Positions 29,798-38,372 are shown, counted from the first letter of the stretch. The stretch: 64,000 nucleotides of DNA from Rhodospirillales bacterium BBD 1991-14 (GCA_001657395.1 LYSY01000007.1:179091-243090); one strand, 5' to 3'. Made by a program: numbers and translations. Notes: generated by a model from the letters alone, not told the origin.

Positions 29798-29924
29798 TGG
29801 CTTTCCCCCCCTTCTTCATGATCCCCCAATCACTTGGGAAGAAGGATGCACCCAATCGCGTATCACTGTCTACTAATGATCGCGAGAGGCGATGGGCTGA
29901 CTAACAGCGGAGGTGGTAAAGCCC

Positions 29925-30671
29925 TCAGCGTCCGCCGGCAACGCGCAGGACGGCGCCGGTGGTGTAGGACGCCGCATCCGAGAGCAGCCAGAGGACCGCC
30001 TCGGCAATCTCCTCCGGCTCGGCCGCGCGGCCGATCGGCATGGTGGGGGCGATCTTCTGCAGGCGGTCGGGCATCCCGGAAGCCGCATGAATCCCGGTGT
30101 TCACGAAACCGGGCGCCACCGCGTTGACGCGAATGCCCTCGGCGGCGTTTTCCTTGGCCAGGCCGATGGTCAGGCTGTCCACCGCGCCCTTGGAGGCGGC
30201 ATACCAGACATACTCCCCGGGGCTGCCAAGGGTCGCCGCACCGGAGGAGATGTTGACGATCGCCCCGCCCCGGCCGCCGTGCCGCCGGGCCATCCGCCGG
30301 ATCGCCGCACGCGCGCACCAGACTGTGCCGAGTACGTTGAGGTCCATGACATGGCGGATGGTCTCCGCCGGCGCGTCTTCCAGGCGGTTGACGAGGCCGG
30401 CGAGACCCGCATTGTTGACCAGGCCGCTGAGCGGCGGCAGATCGGCATCCAGGGCCGCAAAAAGGCGCTCGACCTGGTCCTCCTGCGCCACGTCGGCCTG
30501 CACTGCCAGGGCCGTGCCGCCGCCTTCCCGGATCTCGGCGGCCAGCGCCTCCGCCGCCTCCGCTGAGGCGGCATAGTTCACGCAAACCGCATAGCCGCGG
30601 GCAGCGCCGAGGCGCGCCACAGCCGCGCCGATACCCCGGCTGGCACCGGTGACGAGCAGGGTTCCCGACAT
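29925..30671 (-). CDS. SDR family NAD(P)-dependent oxidoreductase
   Basis: A 248-residue short-chain dehydrogenase. The cofactor motif TGASRGIGAAVARLGAA (about 8-24), NNAG at about 90, and the catalytic Ser-Tyr-Lys triad (NISSGAA ... YAASKGAVD) are all intact. The ATG at 30671 has a GGGAG ribosome binding site 8-9 nt upstream; a GTG three codons earlier is less likely. It lies 18 bp downstream of the EamA permease gene, in a probable two-gene operon. Glucose or 3-oxoacyl reductase-like activity is possible; the substrate is not predictable. Confidence 0.92.
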   Translation of the reverse strand: MSGTLLVTGASRGIGAAVARLGAARGYAVCVNYAASAEAAEALAAEIREGGGTALAVQADVAQEDQVERLFAALDADLPPLSGLVNNAGLAGLVNRLEDAPAETIRHVMDLNVLGTVWCARAAIRRMARRHGGRGGAIVNISSGAATLGSPGEYVWYAASKGAVDSLTIGLAKENAAEGIRVNAVAPGFVNTGIHAASGMPDRLQKIAPTMPIGRAAEPEEIAEAVLWLLSDAASYTTGAVLRVAGGR

Positions 30672-30689
30672 CTCAAGCACTCCCGACAG

Positions 30690-31616
30690 TTACTGAGAGG
30701 ACTGGCTGGCAGCGGATTTGGACAGCCTTGCGCGCGCCGGCAGGAGGACCAGAAGGTTGCCGCAGAGAACCAGCACGACGCCGGCAAGCGCCACCGGCGT
30801 CCAGACATAGCCTTCCACGATGGTCGAAATCAGCAGCGCGACCAGGGGGAACAGCACCGTTGCATAGGCGGCCCGGTCGGCGCCGATGCGGCCCAGCAGG
30901 GTCAGATAGGCGCCGAAAGCCAGGACCGAGCCGAAGACCGCCAGATAGAGCAGGGAGGCGACATAGGGCAGCCGCGGATCGAAGGCGATGGGCGCGCCCC
31001 CGGCGAGCGCCAGGACCGTCATGATGAGCGCGCCATAGGCCATGCCCCAGGCGTTGCAGGACAGCACCGGCAGGTCCATCGCCTGGGCGCGGGCCGAAGC
31101 GATGTTGCCGAGCGAGAAGCAGAAGGTGCCCGCCAGCGACAGCAGCAGACCGACGACACCGCTGTCACTCAGGTCGACGCTGCGCACCTCGGGCCAGAAC
31201 AGCGCCACGATCCCCACCACCCCGAGCGCGGCACCGACGAGGGTGCGCCGCTCCGAGCGGCGGCCCAGCAGCAGGCGGCCGTTGATGATGTTCATGGCAA
31301 CGGCCATGGAAAAGACCACCGCCATCAGGCCGGAGGTGAGATAGACCGCCGCATGGTAGAACAGAAAAAAGTTCGTCGAGAACAGACAGGCCCCCATCAC
31401 CAGCAGCAGGCCATGGCGGCGCCAGGGGAAGCGCAGGCGGTAGCCGGCAGCCCAGGCCCAGGCGAAGACCAGCACAGAGGCCAGCGCAAAGCGGTAGGCC
31501 ACCGAGAGTTCCGGCGAAACCACGCCGATCTGGTATTCGATGGCGATCCAGGTCGACCCCCAGATCAGAACGGTCAGGCCGTAAAGGGACGCGTTGTAGA
31601 AGGATGCATGTTGCAT
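30690..31616 (-). CDS. EamA/DMT family transporter
   Basis: A 308-residue drug/metabolite transporter with ten predicted helices arranged as two EamA repeats (about 8-140 and 150-285). The first repeat has LIWGSTWIAIEYQIG. It shares a strand with and precedes the SDR gene, suggesting metabolism and transport of the same compound. Its start lies 192 bp from the stop of a LysR regulator; that space contains two separate 12-bp tandem duplications. Confidence 0.9.
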   Translation of the reverse strand: MQHASFYNASLYGLTVLIWGSTWIAIEYQIGVVSPELSVAYRFALASVLVFAWAWAAGYRLRFPWRRHGLLLVMGACLFSTNFFLFYHAAVYLTSGLMAVVFSMAVAMNIINGRLLLGRRSERRTLVGAALGVVGIVALFWPEVRSVDLSDSGVVGLLLSLAGTFCFSLGNIASARAQAMDLPVLSCNAWGMAYGALIMTVLALAGGAPIAFDPRLPYVASLLYLAVFGSVLAFGAYLTLLGRIGADRAAYATVLFPLVALLISTIVEGYVWTPVALAGVVLVLCGNLLVLLPARARLSKSAASQSSQ

Positions 31617-31726
31617 GGGCGCGCGAAAGGCCTCCGCCGGGAAGAGCGTCGCTCAGATTGCGAAAAAAGGGGCCGTCAGGCGGCAATCGCGGCCGAATGG
31701 AAGCTGGAAAGGTAGCGCAGCCCCCC

Positions 31727-31750
31727 GGCCCGCAGCAAGGCCCGCAGCAA
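31727..31750. repeat. 12-bp tandem duplication
   Basis: GGCCCGCAGCAA at 31727-31738 is repeated exactly at 31739-31750 in the gap between the EamA and LysR genes. Confidence 0.95.
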
Positions 31751-31770
31751 GAACCGCATCGATGCTCCCC

Positions 31771-31794
31771 GCCGGGCCAGTTGCCGGGCCAGTT
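31771..31794. repeat. 12-bp tandem duplication
   Basis: GCCGGGCCAGTT at 31771-31782 is repeated exactly at 31783-31794, 20 bp from the preceding duplication and 15 bp from the LysR stop. Confidence 0.95.
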
Positions 31795-31808
31795 GGATCA
31801 GGAGCCGC

Positions 31809-32672
31809 TCACTGCAGCGCCACATCCAGAAAGCTGCGCACGAGGCGCAGGTCCTGCTTGTAAGGCGGCGTGACCAGGCAGTGACGATAGACCTCCGGCA
31901 TTTCCTTCAGCGGCAGCGCGACGAGATGGCGGGACGGAAAAAGGCTGTCCTCCAGCACGATGCCGACCCCGACGCCATGCAGGACCGCCTCCTTCACCAC
32001 CGGGAATGTCGAGGTCTTGATGACCCGGGAGAGTTCGATGCCGTACTCGCGCGTCTTGGCCGAGACGACCCGCTGGGTGAAGGACCCGTCCTCCGGCATG
32101 ATCACCGTCTCCTCGGCCAGGTCCCGGAGGGACAGCGACTTCCGCGTGGCCAGCGGATGGTCGCGCCGCAGATGGGCCTTGTAGGGCGTCTGGTTGATCT
32201 CGTGAATGGAGACGCCTTCCAGAACCTCCGGCTCGGTGATGATGGCGATGTCCATGTCGCGCTCGTGCAGCTTCTGCATGGCGATGGTCCAGCTGTAGAG
32301 GCTGAACCCGATGCGCACCTGCGGATAGAGGCGGGAATAGGCCGCAATCACCGGCAATGCCGGGCGCGGCGCATTGGCGATGATCCTGAGATGACCGTCC
32401 GACAGGGCGCCGTAGCTCGCCACCTTCTCGTCCACCAGCTGCTCGAGCGTGCGCAGGCGGTCGGAGATCTGAAACAGTTCCTCCGCCGCCGGGGTCAGTT
32501 CCAGGCCGTCGCGCCGCCGGACGAAGAGCAGCGTGCCCATGATCTTTTCGAGCTTGGCCACATGCTGGGTGATCGACGACTGGGTAACGCCGAGCGACTC
32601 CGCAGCCTTGGAGAAGCTGCGCTCCCGCGCCGCGGCGGTGAAAGCGGTGATCTGGTAGGGGCTCGGCTTCAT
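31809..32672 (-). CDS. LysR-type transcriptional regulator
   Basis: A 287-residue regulator. The N-terminal winged helix-turn-helix (residues 1-62, RSFSKAAESLGVTQSSITQHVAKLEK) is typical. The substrate-binding-like domain covers about 90-285. It is divergent from the ABC importer operon starting at 32856, with a perfect ATATTAG-N5-CTAATAT palindrome between them, the arrangement of a classical LysR regulator activating its neighbour in response to substrate. The inducer is presumably the imported compound or a metabolite of it (inference). Confidence 0.94.
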   Translation of the reverse strand: MKPSPYQITAFTAAARERSFSKAAESLGVTQSSITQHVAKLEKIMGTLLFVRRRDGLELTPAAEELFQISDRLRTLEQLVDEKVASYGALSDGHLRIIANAPRPALPVIAAYSRLYPQVRIGFSLYSWTIAMQKLHERDMDIAIITEPEVLEGVSIHEINQTPYKAHLRRDHPLATRKSLSLRDLAEETVIMPEDGSFTQRVVSAKTREYGIELSRVIKTSTFPVVKEAVLHGVGVGIVLEDSLFPSRHLVALPLKEMPEVYRHCLVTPPYKQDLRLVRSFLDVALQ

Positions 32673-32756
32673 GGCGTCGTTTGCGTCCCGGCTGGGTTTC
32701 GCGGCTGGGCTTCCCGGCTGCGGATCACCTGTCGGGGAAAACCGCGTTCAAAGCTC

Positions 32757-32775
32757 ATATTAGCGTGACTAATAT
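32757..32775. promoter_or_regulatory. LysR-type operator in the divergent promoter region
   Basis: A perfect inverted repeat ATATTAG-CGTGA-CTAATAT in the 183-bp gap between the LysR gene and the importer operon fits the T-N11-A LysR box. A weaker dyad (ATCAA ... TTTGAT, about 32787-32808) follows toward the importer and could be the activation site. The region is conspicuously AT-rich compared with its flanks. Confidence 0.7.
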
Positions 32776-32855
32776 GATGTCACATCAAGTTCAATCTAAT
32801 TTGATATCTCCTGCGCATCGGAACAACGGCGTTTCCATCCGCGGGGGGCAACCAG

Positions 32856-34121
32856 TTGGCGACCATTCGTCTCACTGAAATCCAGAAGTCGTTCGGAAGC
32901 ACCGAGGTCCTGAAAGGGATCGATCTCGCCATCGACGCCGGAGAATTCCTGACCCTGGTCGGCCCTTCCGGCTGCGGCAAGTCGACCCTGCTGCGGATCA
33001 TCGCCGGCCTGGAGGCCCAGAGCGCCGGCGATGTGCACATCGGCGAGCGGCTGGTGAACGGCGTGCGCGCGGCGGAGCGCAACCTGGCGATGGTCTTCCA
33101 GTCCTACGCGCTCTATCCGCATCTGACCGTCGCCGAGAACATGCTGGTGCCGCTGCGCCTGCGCGACCTCGCCTTCCGGGAGCGCCTGCCCCTGCTCGGC
33201 CCGCTGCTGGCCCACGGCAAGTACGCCGACCTGCGCCGCCAGGTGAAGGAAACCGCCGAGGTCCTGAGGCTCGACGCGCTGCTCGACCGCAAGCCGGGCC
33301 AGCTTTCCGGCGGTCAGCGCCAGCGCGCCGCCCTGGGCCGGGCCATGGTGCGCAAGCCCACGGCTTTTCTTATGGACGAGCCGCTGTCGAACCTGGACGC
33401 CGCCCTGCGGGTGCATATGCGCGCCGAACTGGCCGAACTGCACCGCAGCCTGGGCACGACCTTCATCTACGTCACCCATGACCAGGCCGAAGCCCTGACC
33501 ATGTCGGACCGCATGGCGGTGATGATGGGCGGCGAGATCCTGCAGCTCGACCGCCCACAGACCGTCTACGACGATCCGGCGGACCTGCGGGTGGCGGAGT
33601 TCGTCGGCTCCCCCAAGATCAACGCGCTGCCCGGCGCGGCTGATGCGGAAGGGCGGGTCCACTGCCTGGGGATCGCGCTGACGCGGCAGCTCAGCGCCGA
33701 CACTGGGCATACAACAGGACCGGTGACGCTGGGTCAGGTCACAGTGGGCCTGCGGCCTGAGCATTTCACGCTGGCCGCCCAGGCCGGCAGCGACACGCTC
33801 TCCGGCAGCGTGGTCTATCGCGAGAACCTGGGCGCCGATGTTTATCTCCACCTGGATCTCGGCACCACGCGGCTGGTGGTGCGCGCCGGCGTCGAGGAGG
33901 CGCGGGACTACAGCCTGGGGGCACGGGTCAACGCCGTGCCCAGGCACGACAAGGCGCTGGTCTTCGCCAAGGACGGGCAGCGCCTGCGCTTCCGCGACGA
34001 AGCCGCCGGCGCCGAAGCCGGCTTGTCGGCCGTCGCGCGCGCCGCAAAGCCCTTTGCCCGTCCGGTCCAAGCCGCCGTGCCCCAAGGCTCCGCGCAGCGC
34101 GAAGCCGCTGCCGGGTCGTGA
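32856..34121 (+). CDS. ABC importer ATP-binding protein (UgpC/MalK type)
   Basis: A 421-residue ATPase with a TTG start preceded by a GGGGGGCA purine-rich site; translation MATIRLTEIQKSFGST fits the family N-terminus exactly, so TTG is preferred. Walker A is GPSGCGKST (36-44), Q-loop Q82, signature LSGGQRQR (150-157), Walker B FLMDEPLSNLD, and the switch histidine is in YVTHDQAEAL. A C-terminal TOBE/MalK-like regulatory domain follows (about 235-370). Between Q-loop and signature there are about 16 extra residues (around 104-123, LAFRERLPLLGPLLAHGKYA) compared with MalK. The last 40 residues are Ala/Arg-rich. It overlaps the next gene by 4 bp. Confidence 0.95.
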   Translation: MATIRLTEIQKSFGSTEVLKGIDLAIDAGEFLTLVGPSGCGKSTLLRIIAGLEAQSAGDVHIGERLVNGVRAAERNLAMVFQSYALYPHLTVAENMLVPLRLRDLAFRERLPLLGPLLAHGKYADLRRQVKETAEVLRLDALLDRKPGQLSGGQRQRAALGRAMVRKPTAFLMDEPLSNLDAALRVHMRAELAELHRSLGTTFIYVTHDQAEALTMSDRMAVMMGGEILQLDRPQTVYDDPADLRVAEFVGSPKINALPGAADAEGRVHCLGIALTRQLSADTGHTTGPVTLGQVTVGLRPEHFTLAAQAGSDTLSGSVVYRENLGADVYLHLDLGTTRLVVRAGVEEARDYSLGARVNAVPRHDKALVFAKDGQRLRFRDEAAGAEAGLSAVARAAKPFARPVQAAVPQGSAQREAAAGS

Positions 34122-35041
34122 TGCCGCGCTCCTTCGCCCATATCTGGTTCGTCGCACCCGCTGTGGTGCTGATGATCGTGATTCTGATCGCGCCCATCGT
34201 GGTGGCTGCCACCCTTTCCTTCACCGACTACAGCCTCGGCAATACGACGGCAGACTGGATCGGCTGGAAGAACTACGACCGCATCGTCAGCCGCTCGTCC
34301 TTTCAGAAGATGTTCGTCGCCACCTTCACCTACGTGGCGGTGGTGGTGCCGCTGGCGGTCGGGCTGGGCCTCGGCGCGGCGCTGCTGATCAACTCCCTGA
34401 AGCGCTTCGGCGATTTCTACAAGACGATCTACTTTCTGCCCGTCATGGCCGCGCTGCTGGCCATGGCCATCGTCTGGGAGTTCACGCTGCACCCCACCGT
34501 CGGCCTGGTGAACGAGACCCTGGCCATGGGCTGCGGCACGGCGCTGGAGGCGATTCCCTTCTTCGCCCAGGGCTGCGCGCGCAACTTCCCGCTCTGGCTC
34601 GGCGACAAGGACTACGCCATCTGGACCGTCGCCTTCATCGGCGTCTGGCAGGGCTTCGGCTTCAACATGGTGCTCTATCTGGCCGGGCTCACCTCCGTCC
34701 CGCGCGAGCTCTACCACGCTGCGGAGATGGACGGCGCGCGCTCGGGCTGGGAGCGTTTCCGCCTGGTGACCTGGCCGATGCTGGGGCCGACCACCGTCTT
34801 CGTCGTCACCATCACCTGCATCCGCAGCTTCCAGGTCTTCGACACGGTGGAGGCCTTCTATCCGCAGGGCGGCGGCCCTTCGAAATCCGTCTACGTGATG
34901 ATGTTCGCGATCTTCGAGAAGGGCATCCAGCAGAACCTCATGGGCCTGGGCTCGGCGGTCACCATCATCTTCCTCGTTTTCGTCCTCTTCCTCACCCTGA
35001 TCCAGCGCTGGCTGGTCGAACGCCGGGTGCACTACGCATGA
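34118..35041 (+). CDS. ABC importer permease (UgpA/MalF type)
   Basis: A 307-residue inner-membrane permease with about six helices. The cytoplasmic EAA loop that docks the ATPase is ELYHAAEMDGARSGWERFRL (about 200-219). The periplasmic loop near residues 130-165 contains two cysteines (AMGCGTALEAIPFFAQGCAR) that could pair. Starts in ATGA overlap with the ATPase gene and ends in ATGA overlap with the second permease, so all three are translationally coupled. Confidence 0.94.
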   Translation: MMPRSFAHIWFVAPAVVLMIVILIAPIVVAATLSFTDYSLGNTTADWIGWKNYDRIVSRSSFQKMFVATFTYVAVVVPLAVGLGLGAALLINSLKRFGDFYKTIYFLPVMAALLAMAIVWEFTLHPTVGLVNETLAMGCGTALEAIPFFAQGCARNFPLWLGDKDYAIWTVAFIGVWQGFGFNMVLYLAGLTSVPRELYHAAEMDGARSGWERFRLVTWPMLGPTTVFVVTITCIRSFQVFDTVEAFYPQGGGPSKSVYVMMFAIFEKGIQQNLMGLGSAVTIIFLVFVLFLTLIQRWLVERRVHYA

Positions 35042-36012
35042 CGCGCTTCTCCGCCGCCGAGACCTGGAAGCACGCCGTGCTGATCGTCGGCGCGCTGATT
35101 GTCATCCTGCCGTTCTACGTGATGCTGTCCTACTCGCTGAAGTCCCCCGGCGAGATCGAGCGCAACGAAGGCGGCTTCTTCGGCAGCCAGGCGATGATGA
35201 TCGACGAGCGCTGCGTGAAGCGCGGCGAGCCGGACCGTGCGGCCATCGCCGCCGCCGCGGAGCGCTTTCCCGGCAGCACGGACTTGGAAATCCAGGCCGC
35301 CTTGATGGCCGAGCTGCGCGCAGCCTGCTCGCGGCGCCCGGCGGTTTTCAACTACACCATGGCGTTTTCCGAGGCGCCGCTGCTGCGCTACCTGCTGAAC
35401 GGCGTCATCGTCACCGCCTCGATCTTCTTCATTCAGGTTCTCGTCGCCCTGCCCTGCGCCTATGCGCTGGCGAAGCTGCGCTGGCGCGGCCGCGAGGTCG
35501 TCTTCTCCATGGTGCTGTTCTGCCTGCTGATCCCGGTGCATGCCATCGCCCTGCCGCTCTACATCATGCTCGCCAAGGTGGGGCTGACGAACACCTATGC
35601 GGCTCTGGTCATTCCCTGGACCATCTCGGTCTTCGGCATCTTCCTGATGCGCCAGTTCTTCCTGACCGTGCCGGACGACCTGATCGACGCTGCGCGGATG
35701 GATGGGATGAACGAGTTCGCCATCATCTGGCGGGTCATGCTGCCGACGGCGGTGCCGGCACTGCTGGCCTTCGCCATCTTCTCCGTCGTCGCCCATTGGA
35801 ACGACTACTTCTGGCCGCGCATCGTGGTCACCGGCAACCGCGAACTCTTCACGCCGCCGCTCGGCCTGCGCGAGTTCAAGGGCGATGCCGACGGCAGCTT
35901 CTTCGGCCCCATGATGGCCACGGCAACGATCATCGTCACCCCGCTGATCGTCGCCTTTCTGATTGCCCAGCGCCGCTTTATCGAGGGGATCACGCTGACC
36001 GGAATGAAATGA
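35038..36012 (+). CDS. ABC importer permease (UgpE/MalG type) with long periplasmic loop
   Basis: A 324-residue permease. The EAA loop is AARMDGMNEFAIIWRVMLP (about 219-237). Between the first helix and the conserved second one lies an extended hydrophilic loop (about 36-110; contains two cysteines and the Ala-rich helix RAAIAAAAERF), longer than in UgpE, where this loop is about half the size. It pairs with the preceding permease. A stem-loop and 143 bp separate it from the binding-protein gene. Confidence 0.93.
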   Translation: MTRFSAAETWKHAVLIVGALIVILPFYVMLSYSLKSPGEIERNEGGFFGSQAMMIDERCVKRGEPDRAAIAAAAERFPGSTDLEIQAALMAELRAACSRRPAVFNYTMAFSEAPLLRYLLNGVIVTASIFFIQVLVALPCAYALAKLRWRGREVVFSMVLFCLLIPVHAIALPLYIMLAKVGLTNTYAALVIPWTISVFGIFLMRQFFLTVPDDLIDAARMDGMNEFAIIWRVMLPTAVPALLAFAIFSVVAHWNDYFWPRIVVTGNRELFTPPLGLREFKGDADGSFFGPMMATATIIVTPLIVAFLIAQRRFIEGITLTGMK

Positions 36013-36026
36013 CGCCGAAAAAAGAT

Positions 36027-36053
36027 CGGGGGTACGGCAGAGCCGCACCCCCG
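36027..36053 (+). other. Stem-loop between permease and binding-protein genes
   Basis: CGGGGGT (36027-36033) pairs with ACCCCCG (36047-36053), and CGGC (35-38) with GCCG (42-45) around an AGA loop, with one A-C mismatch. No T-run follows, so it may protect the upstream mRNA end or adjust the ratio of permease and binding-protein messages rather than terminate. Confidence 0.6.
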
Positions 36054-36155
36054 GGTAGCAAGGTTCCCGCCGAAGCGGGATCGATCGGGCGGTCGAAGGG
36101 AGCGAAGTGGCAGCCTCACCCTCCGCCGCCTCTGTGACAGGAGGAGAAATAGCGC

Positions 36156-37400
36156 ATGAAAGCTTTGTTGACCACCGTGGCGGTCGTCGGACTGCTGAGC
36201 GGACCGGCCCTGGCCGAAGACAAGATCGTCGTCGAGTTCGGCTATCCCTACAGCCACCTCTTCGATGTGACTTACGAAAGGATCCTGCCCAAGTTCTACG
36301 CGGAAAACCCGAACATCGAGATCAAGTTCCGCGCCACCTACGAATCCTACGAGGACGGCACCAACACCATTCTGCGCGAAGCCGTCGCCGGCAACCTGCC
36401 CGACGTCACCATGCAGGGCCTGAACCGCCAGGCCATCCTGGTGGAGAAGGGCATCGCCCGTTCGCTGGAGCCCTTCATCGCCCGGGAATCCGCCTTCGAG
36501 AAGGACGGCTATCACAAGGCGATGCTGGACCTCGGCACCTTCGAGAACCAGGTCTACGGCCTGCCGTTCTCGGTCTCCCTGCCCGTCGGCTACTACAACA
36601 TGGACGTGCTGAAGGCCGGCGGCATCGACAAACTGCCGCAGACCTGGGACGAGGTGGTGGCCGCCTGCGAGACCATGCAGGCCAACGGCGTCAGGAACCC
36701 GGTCTTCTGGGGCTGGAACATCACCGGCAACTGGTTCCTGCAGGCACTGATGTGGACGCAGGAAAAACCCACCGTCGAGGGGACCAAGGTTTCGCTCGAC
36801 AGCCCTGAGGCCCTGACCTCTCTGGAGACCATGAAAAAGATCTTCCGCGGCTGTGAGATGCAGAACCTGGAATGGAAGGCCGCGCTCTCTTCGTTCTCCG
36901 CCGGCGAGATCGGCATGATGTTCTGGTCGACCTCGGCGCTGGGCGCGGTGGAGCGCTCCCAGGGCGATTTCGAACTGAAGACCGGGCCCTTCCCCGGCAT
37001 CGAGGGCACGCCCAGGGGCCTGCCGGCCGGCGGCAACTCGGCCATGCTGGTCTCGACCTCAGAAGACCCGGCGGAACTGGAAGCCGCCTGGAAGTGGCTG
37101 AAGTTCATCACCTCAGGCGAAGGCGCGGCGGACGTGGCGCGCACCACCGGCTACATGCCGCCCAACAAGGCCGCCAACGAAATCATTCTGGCGGACTTCT
37201 ATCAGCAGAACCCCAACAAGCAGACCGCCGTCGACCAGCTGCCGCTGCTGCGCGAGTGGCAGGCCTATCCGGGCGACAACGGACTGGCGATCACCCAGGT
37301 GATCTATGACGGCATCGAGGGGATCGTCGTCGGTGATCACGACGACATGACAGAGCTTCAGGAAGAGCTCTCGGAAGAAGTCGGCGACCTGCTGAACTAA
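36156..37400 (+). CDS. ABC importer periplasmic binding protein (family 1)
   Basis: A 414-residue extracellular solute-binding protein. Signal peptide MKALLTTVAVVGLLSGPALA|ED, cleavage after residue 20. The family-1 opening VVEFGYPYSHLFDVTYERIL and the GNLPDVTMQGLNRQAILVEKG segment resemble UgpB-like proteins. It has a GGAGGA ribosome binding site close to the ATG. Position with a LysR regulator and a GpdQ-like phosphodiesterase suggests a glycerophosphodiester or sn-glycerol-3-phosphate-type ligand, but sugars are also possible. Confidence 0.93.
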   Translation: MKALLTTVAVVGLLSGPALAEDKIVVEFGYPYSHLFDVTYERILPKFYAENPNIEIKFRATYESYEDGTNTILREAVAGNLPDVTMQGLNRQAILVEKGIARSLEPFIARESAFEKDGYHKAMLDLGTFENQVYGLPFSVSLPVGYYNMDVLKAGGIDKLPQTWDEVVAACETMQANGVRNPVFWGWNITGNWFLQALMWTQEKPTVEGTKVSLDSPEALTSLETMKKIFRGCEMQNLEWKAALSSFSAGEIGMMFWSTSALGAVERSQGDFELKTGPFPGIEGTPRGLPAGGNSAMLVSTSEDPAELEAAWKWLKFITSGEGAADVARTTGYMPPNKAANEIILADFYQQNPNKQTAVDQLPLLREWQAYPGDNGLAITQVIYDGIEGIVVGDHDDMTELQEELSEEVGDLLN

Positions 37401-37429
37401 GGCAGAGATCGCTGTTCTCTTTCATGCGG

Positions 37430-37496
37430 CAGGGGCGGCCGGCAGAAAAGCCGACTGGGCCGGACCCATGGGTCCGGCCGGCCGCCCCTGTCTCTT
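37430..37496 (+). terminator. Strong GC-rich stem-loop, probable terminator or processing signal
   Basis: A 14-nt arm at 37430-37443 is exactly complementary to 37477-37490, enclosing a second palindrome CGGACCCATGGGTCCG at 37461-37476. The run TCTCTT follows directly. It lies 30 bp after the binding-protein stop and 30 bp before the phosphodiesterase gene, so the latter may be expressed by read-through or from its own promoter. Confidence 0.75.
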
Positions 37497-37519
37497 GAGC
37501 GCCGTCCCTGGAGACCGCC

Positions 37520-38344
37520 ATGAAGCTTCTACAACTGACCGACATTCATCTGACCACACCCGGCCAGACCATCGCCGGGCGGGACCCCAACGCCAACTTC
37601 GCCCGGGCGCTGAACCACGCGGTCGAACATCACCCGGACGCCGAAGCCGTGTTCATCACCGGCGACCTCTCCGACTGGGGCGAAAAGGCCGACTACGAAC
37701 TGCTGCGCCGCCATGTGGAACACTGTCCCCTGCCGGTTCACCTCTGCATCGGCAATCACGACGACCGTCCGACCTTCCTGGACATCTTCCCGGAGCTTGC
37801 CGACGAGGACGGCCATGTGCAGCAGGTCGTCGCACTCTCTGCCGGGGAAGCCATCGTCATCGACACCTGGGGTCCGGAGTCGCATGCCGGACACTACGAT
37901 TCAGCCCGGCTGGCCTGGCTGCATAACCGGCTGGCCGAGGCGGAGCGCCCGGTCTTCCTCTTCATGCACCACAATCCGGCGCCGACCCACATTCCGCCGA
38001 TGGACAAGATCATGCTGCTGGACGCGGAGGCCTTCGGCGATGTGGTCGCCGCGCACCGCGAGAAGATCGCCCACATCTTCCACGGACACTGCCACCTGCC
38101 GCTCTCGGGATCGTTCCGCGGTATCCCGACCAGCGCGCCGCGCGGGACCAACCATGCGGGCTGGCCGAACTATCGCGAAGCGACGTTTCTGTCCAACAGC
38201 GACCTGCCGGAGTCCTACGCCGTCATCTTCGCCGACCAGGGATCGGTGACCGTGCAGATGATCGAGTTCGGCTACGAAGGGGCCGTGCGCGTCGAAGGTT
38301 CGCCGGACTACGCCGACTGGGACCGCGCCACCATGGCGCGCTGA
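37520..38344 (+). CDS. GpdQ/CpdA-like class III cyclic nucleotide / glycerophosphodiester phosphodiesterase
   Basis: A 274-residue binuclear metallophosphoesterase. All metal ligands of the GpdQ type are visible: D8 and H10 (LTDIHL), D49 (TGDLSDWG), N79 (IGNHDD), H150 or H151 (FMHHNP), H190 and H192 (HGHCHLP). The spacing matches GpdQ of Enterobacter aerogenes almost residue for residue. No signal peptide, so it acts in the cytosol. Directly downstream of the ABC importer, it probably hydrolyses the imported diester to a phosphomonoester; cAMP phosphodiesterase activity is the alternative. Confidence 0.92.
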   Translation: MKLLQLTDIHLTTPGQTIAGRDPNANFARALNHAVEHHPDAEAVFITGDLSDWGEKADYELLRRHVEHCPLPVHLCIGNHDDRPTFLDIFPELADEDGHVQQVVALSAGEAIVIDTWGPESHAGHYDSARLAWLHNRLAEAERPVFLFMHHNPAPTHIPPMDKIMLLDAEAFGDVVAAHREKIAHIFHGHCHLPLSGSFRGIPTSAPRGTNHAGWPNYREATFLSNSDLPESYAVIFADQGSVTVQMIEFGYEGAVRVEGSPDYADWDRATMAR

Positions 38345-38372
38345 TCGCCGACACCGGGGGTCAAATCCGGTC

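Noticed and set aside
32796..34157. Long minus-strand frame covering the importer ATPase gene
   Set aside because: Antisense shadow; the plus-strand frame has all ABC motifs in order.
36593..37147. Minus-strand frame inside the binding-protein gene
   Set aside because: Fully inside a strongly supported gene on the other strand; no signals of its own.
37430..37490. The nested palindrome as a recombination (dif/att) site
   Set aside because: It lacks the dif core pattern, is followed by a T-rich run and lies right after a stop codon, so a terminator is simpler.
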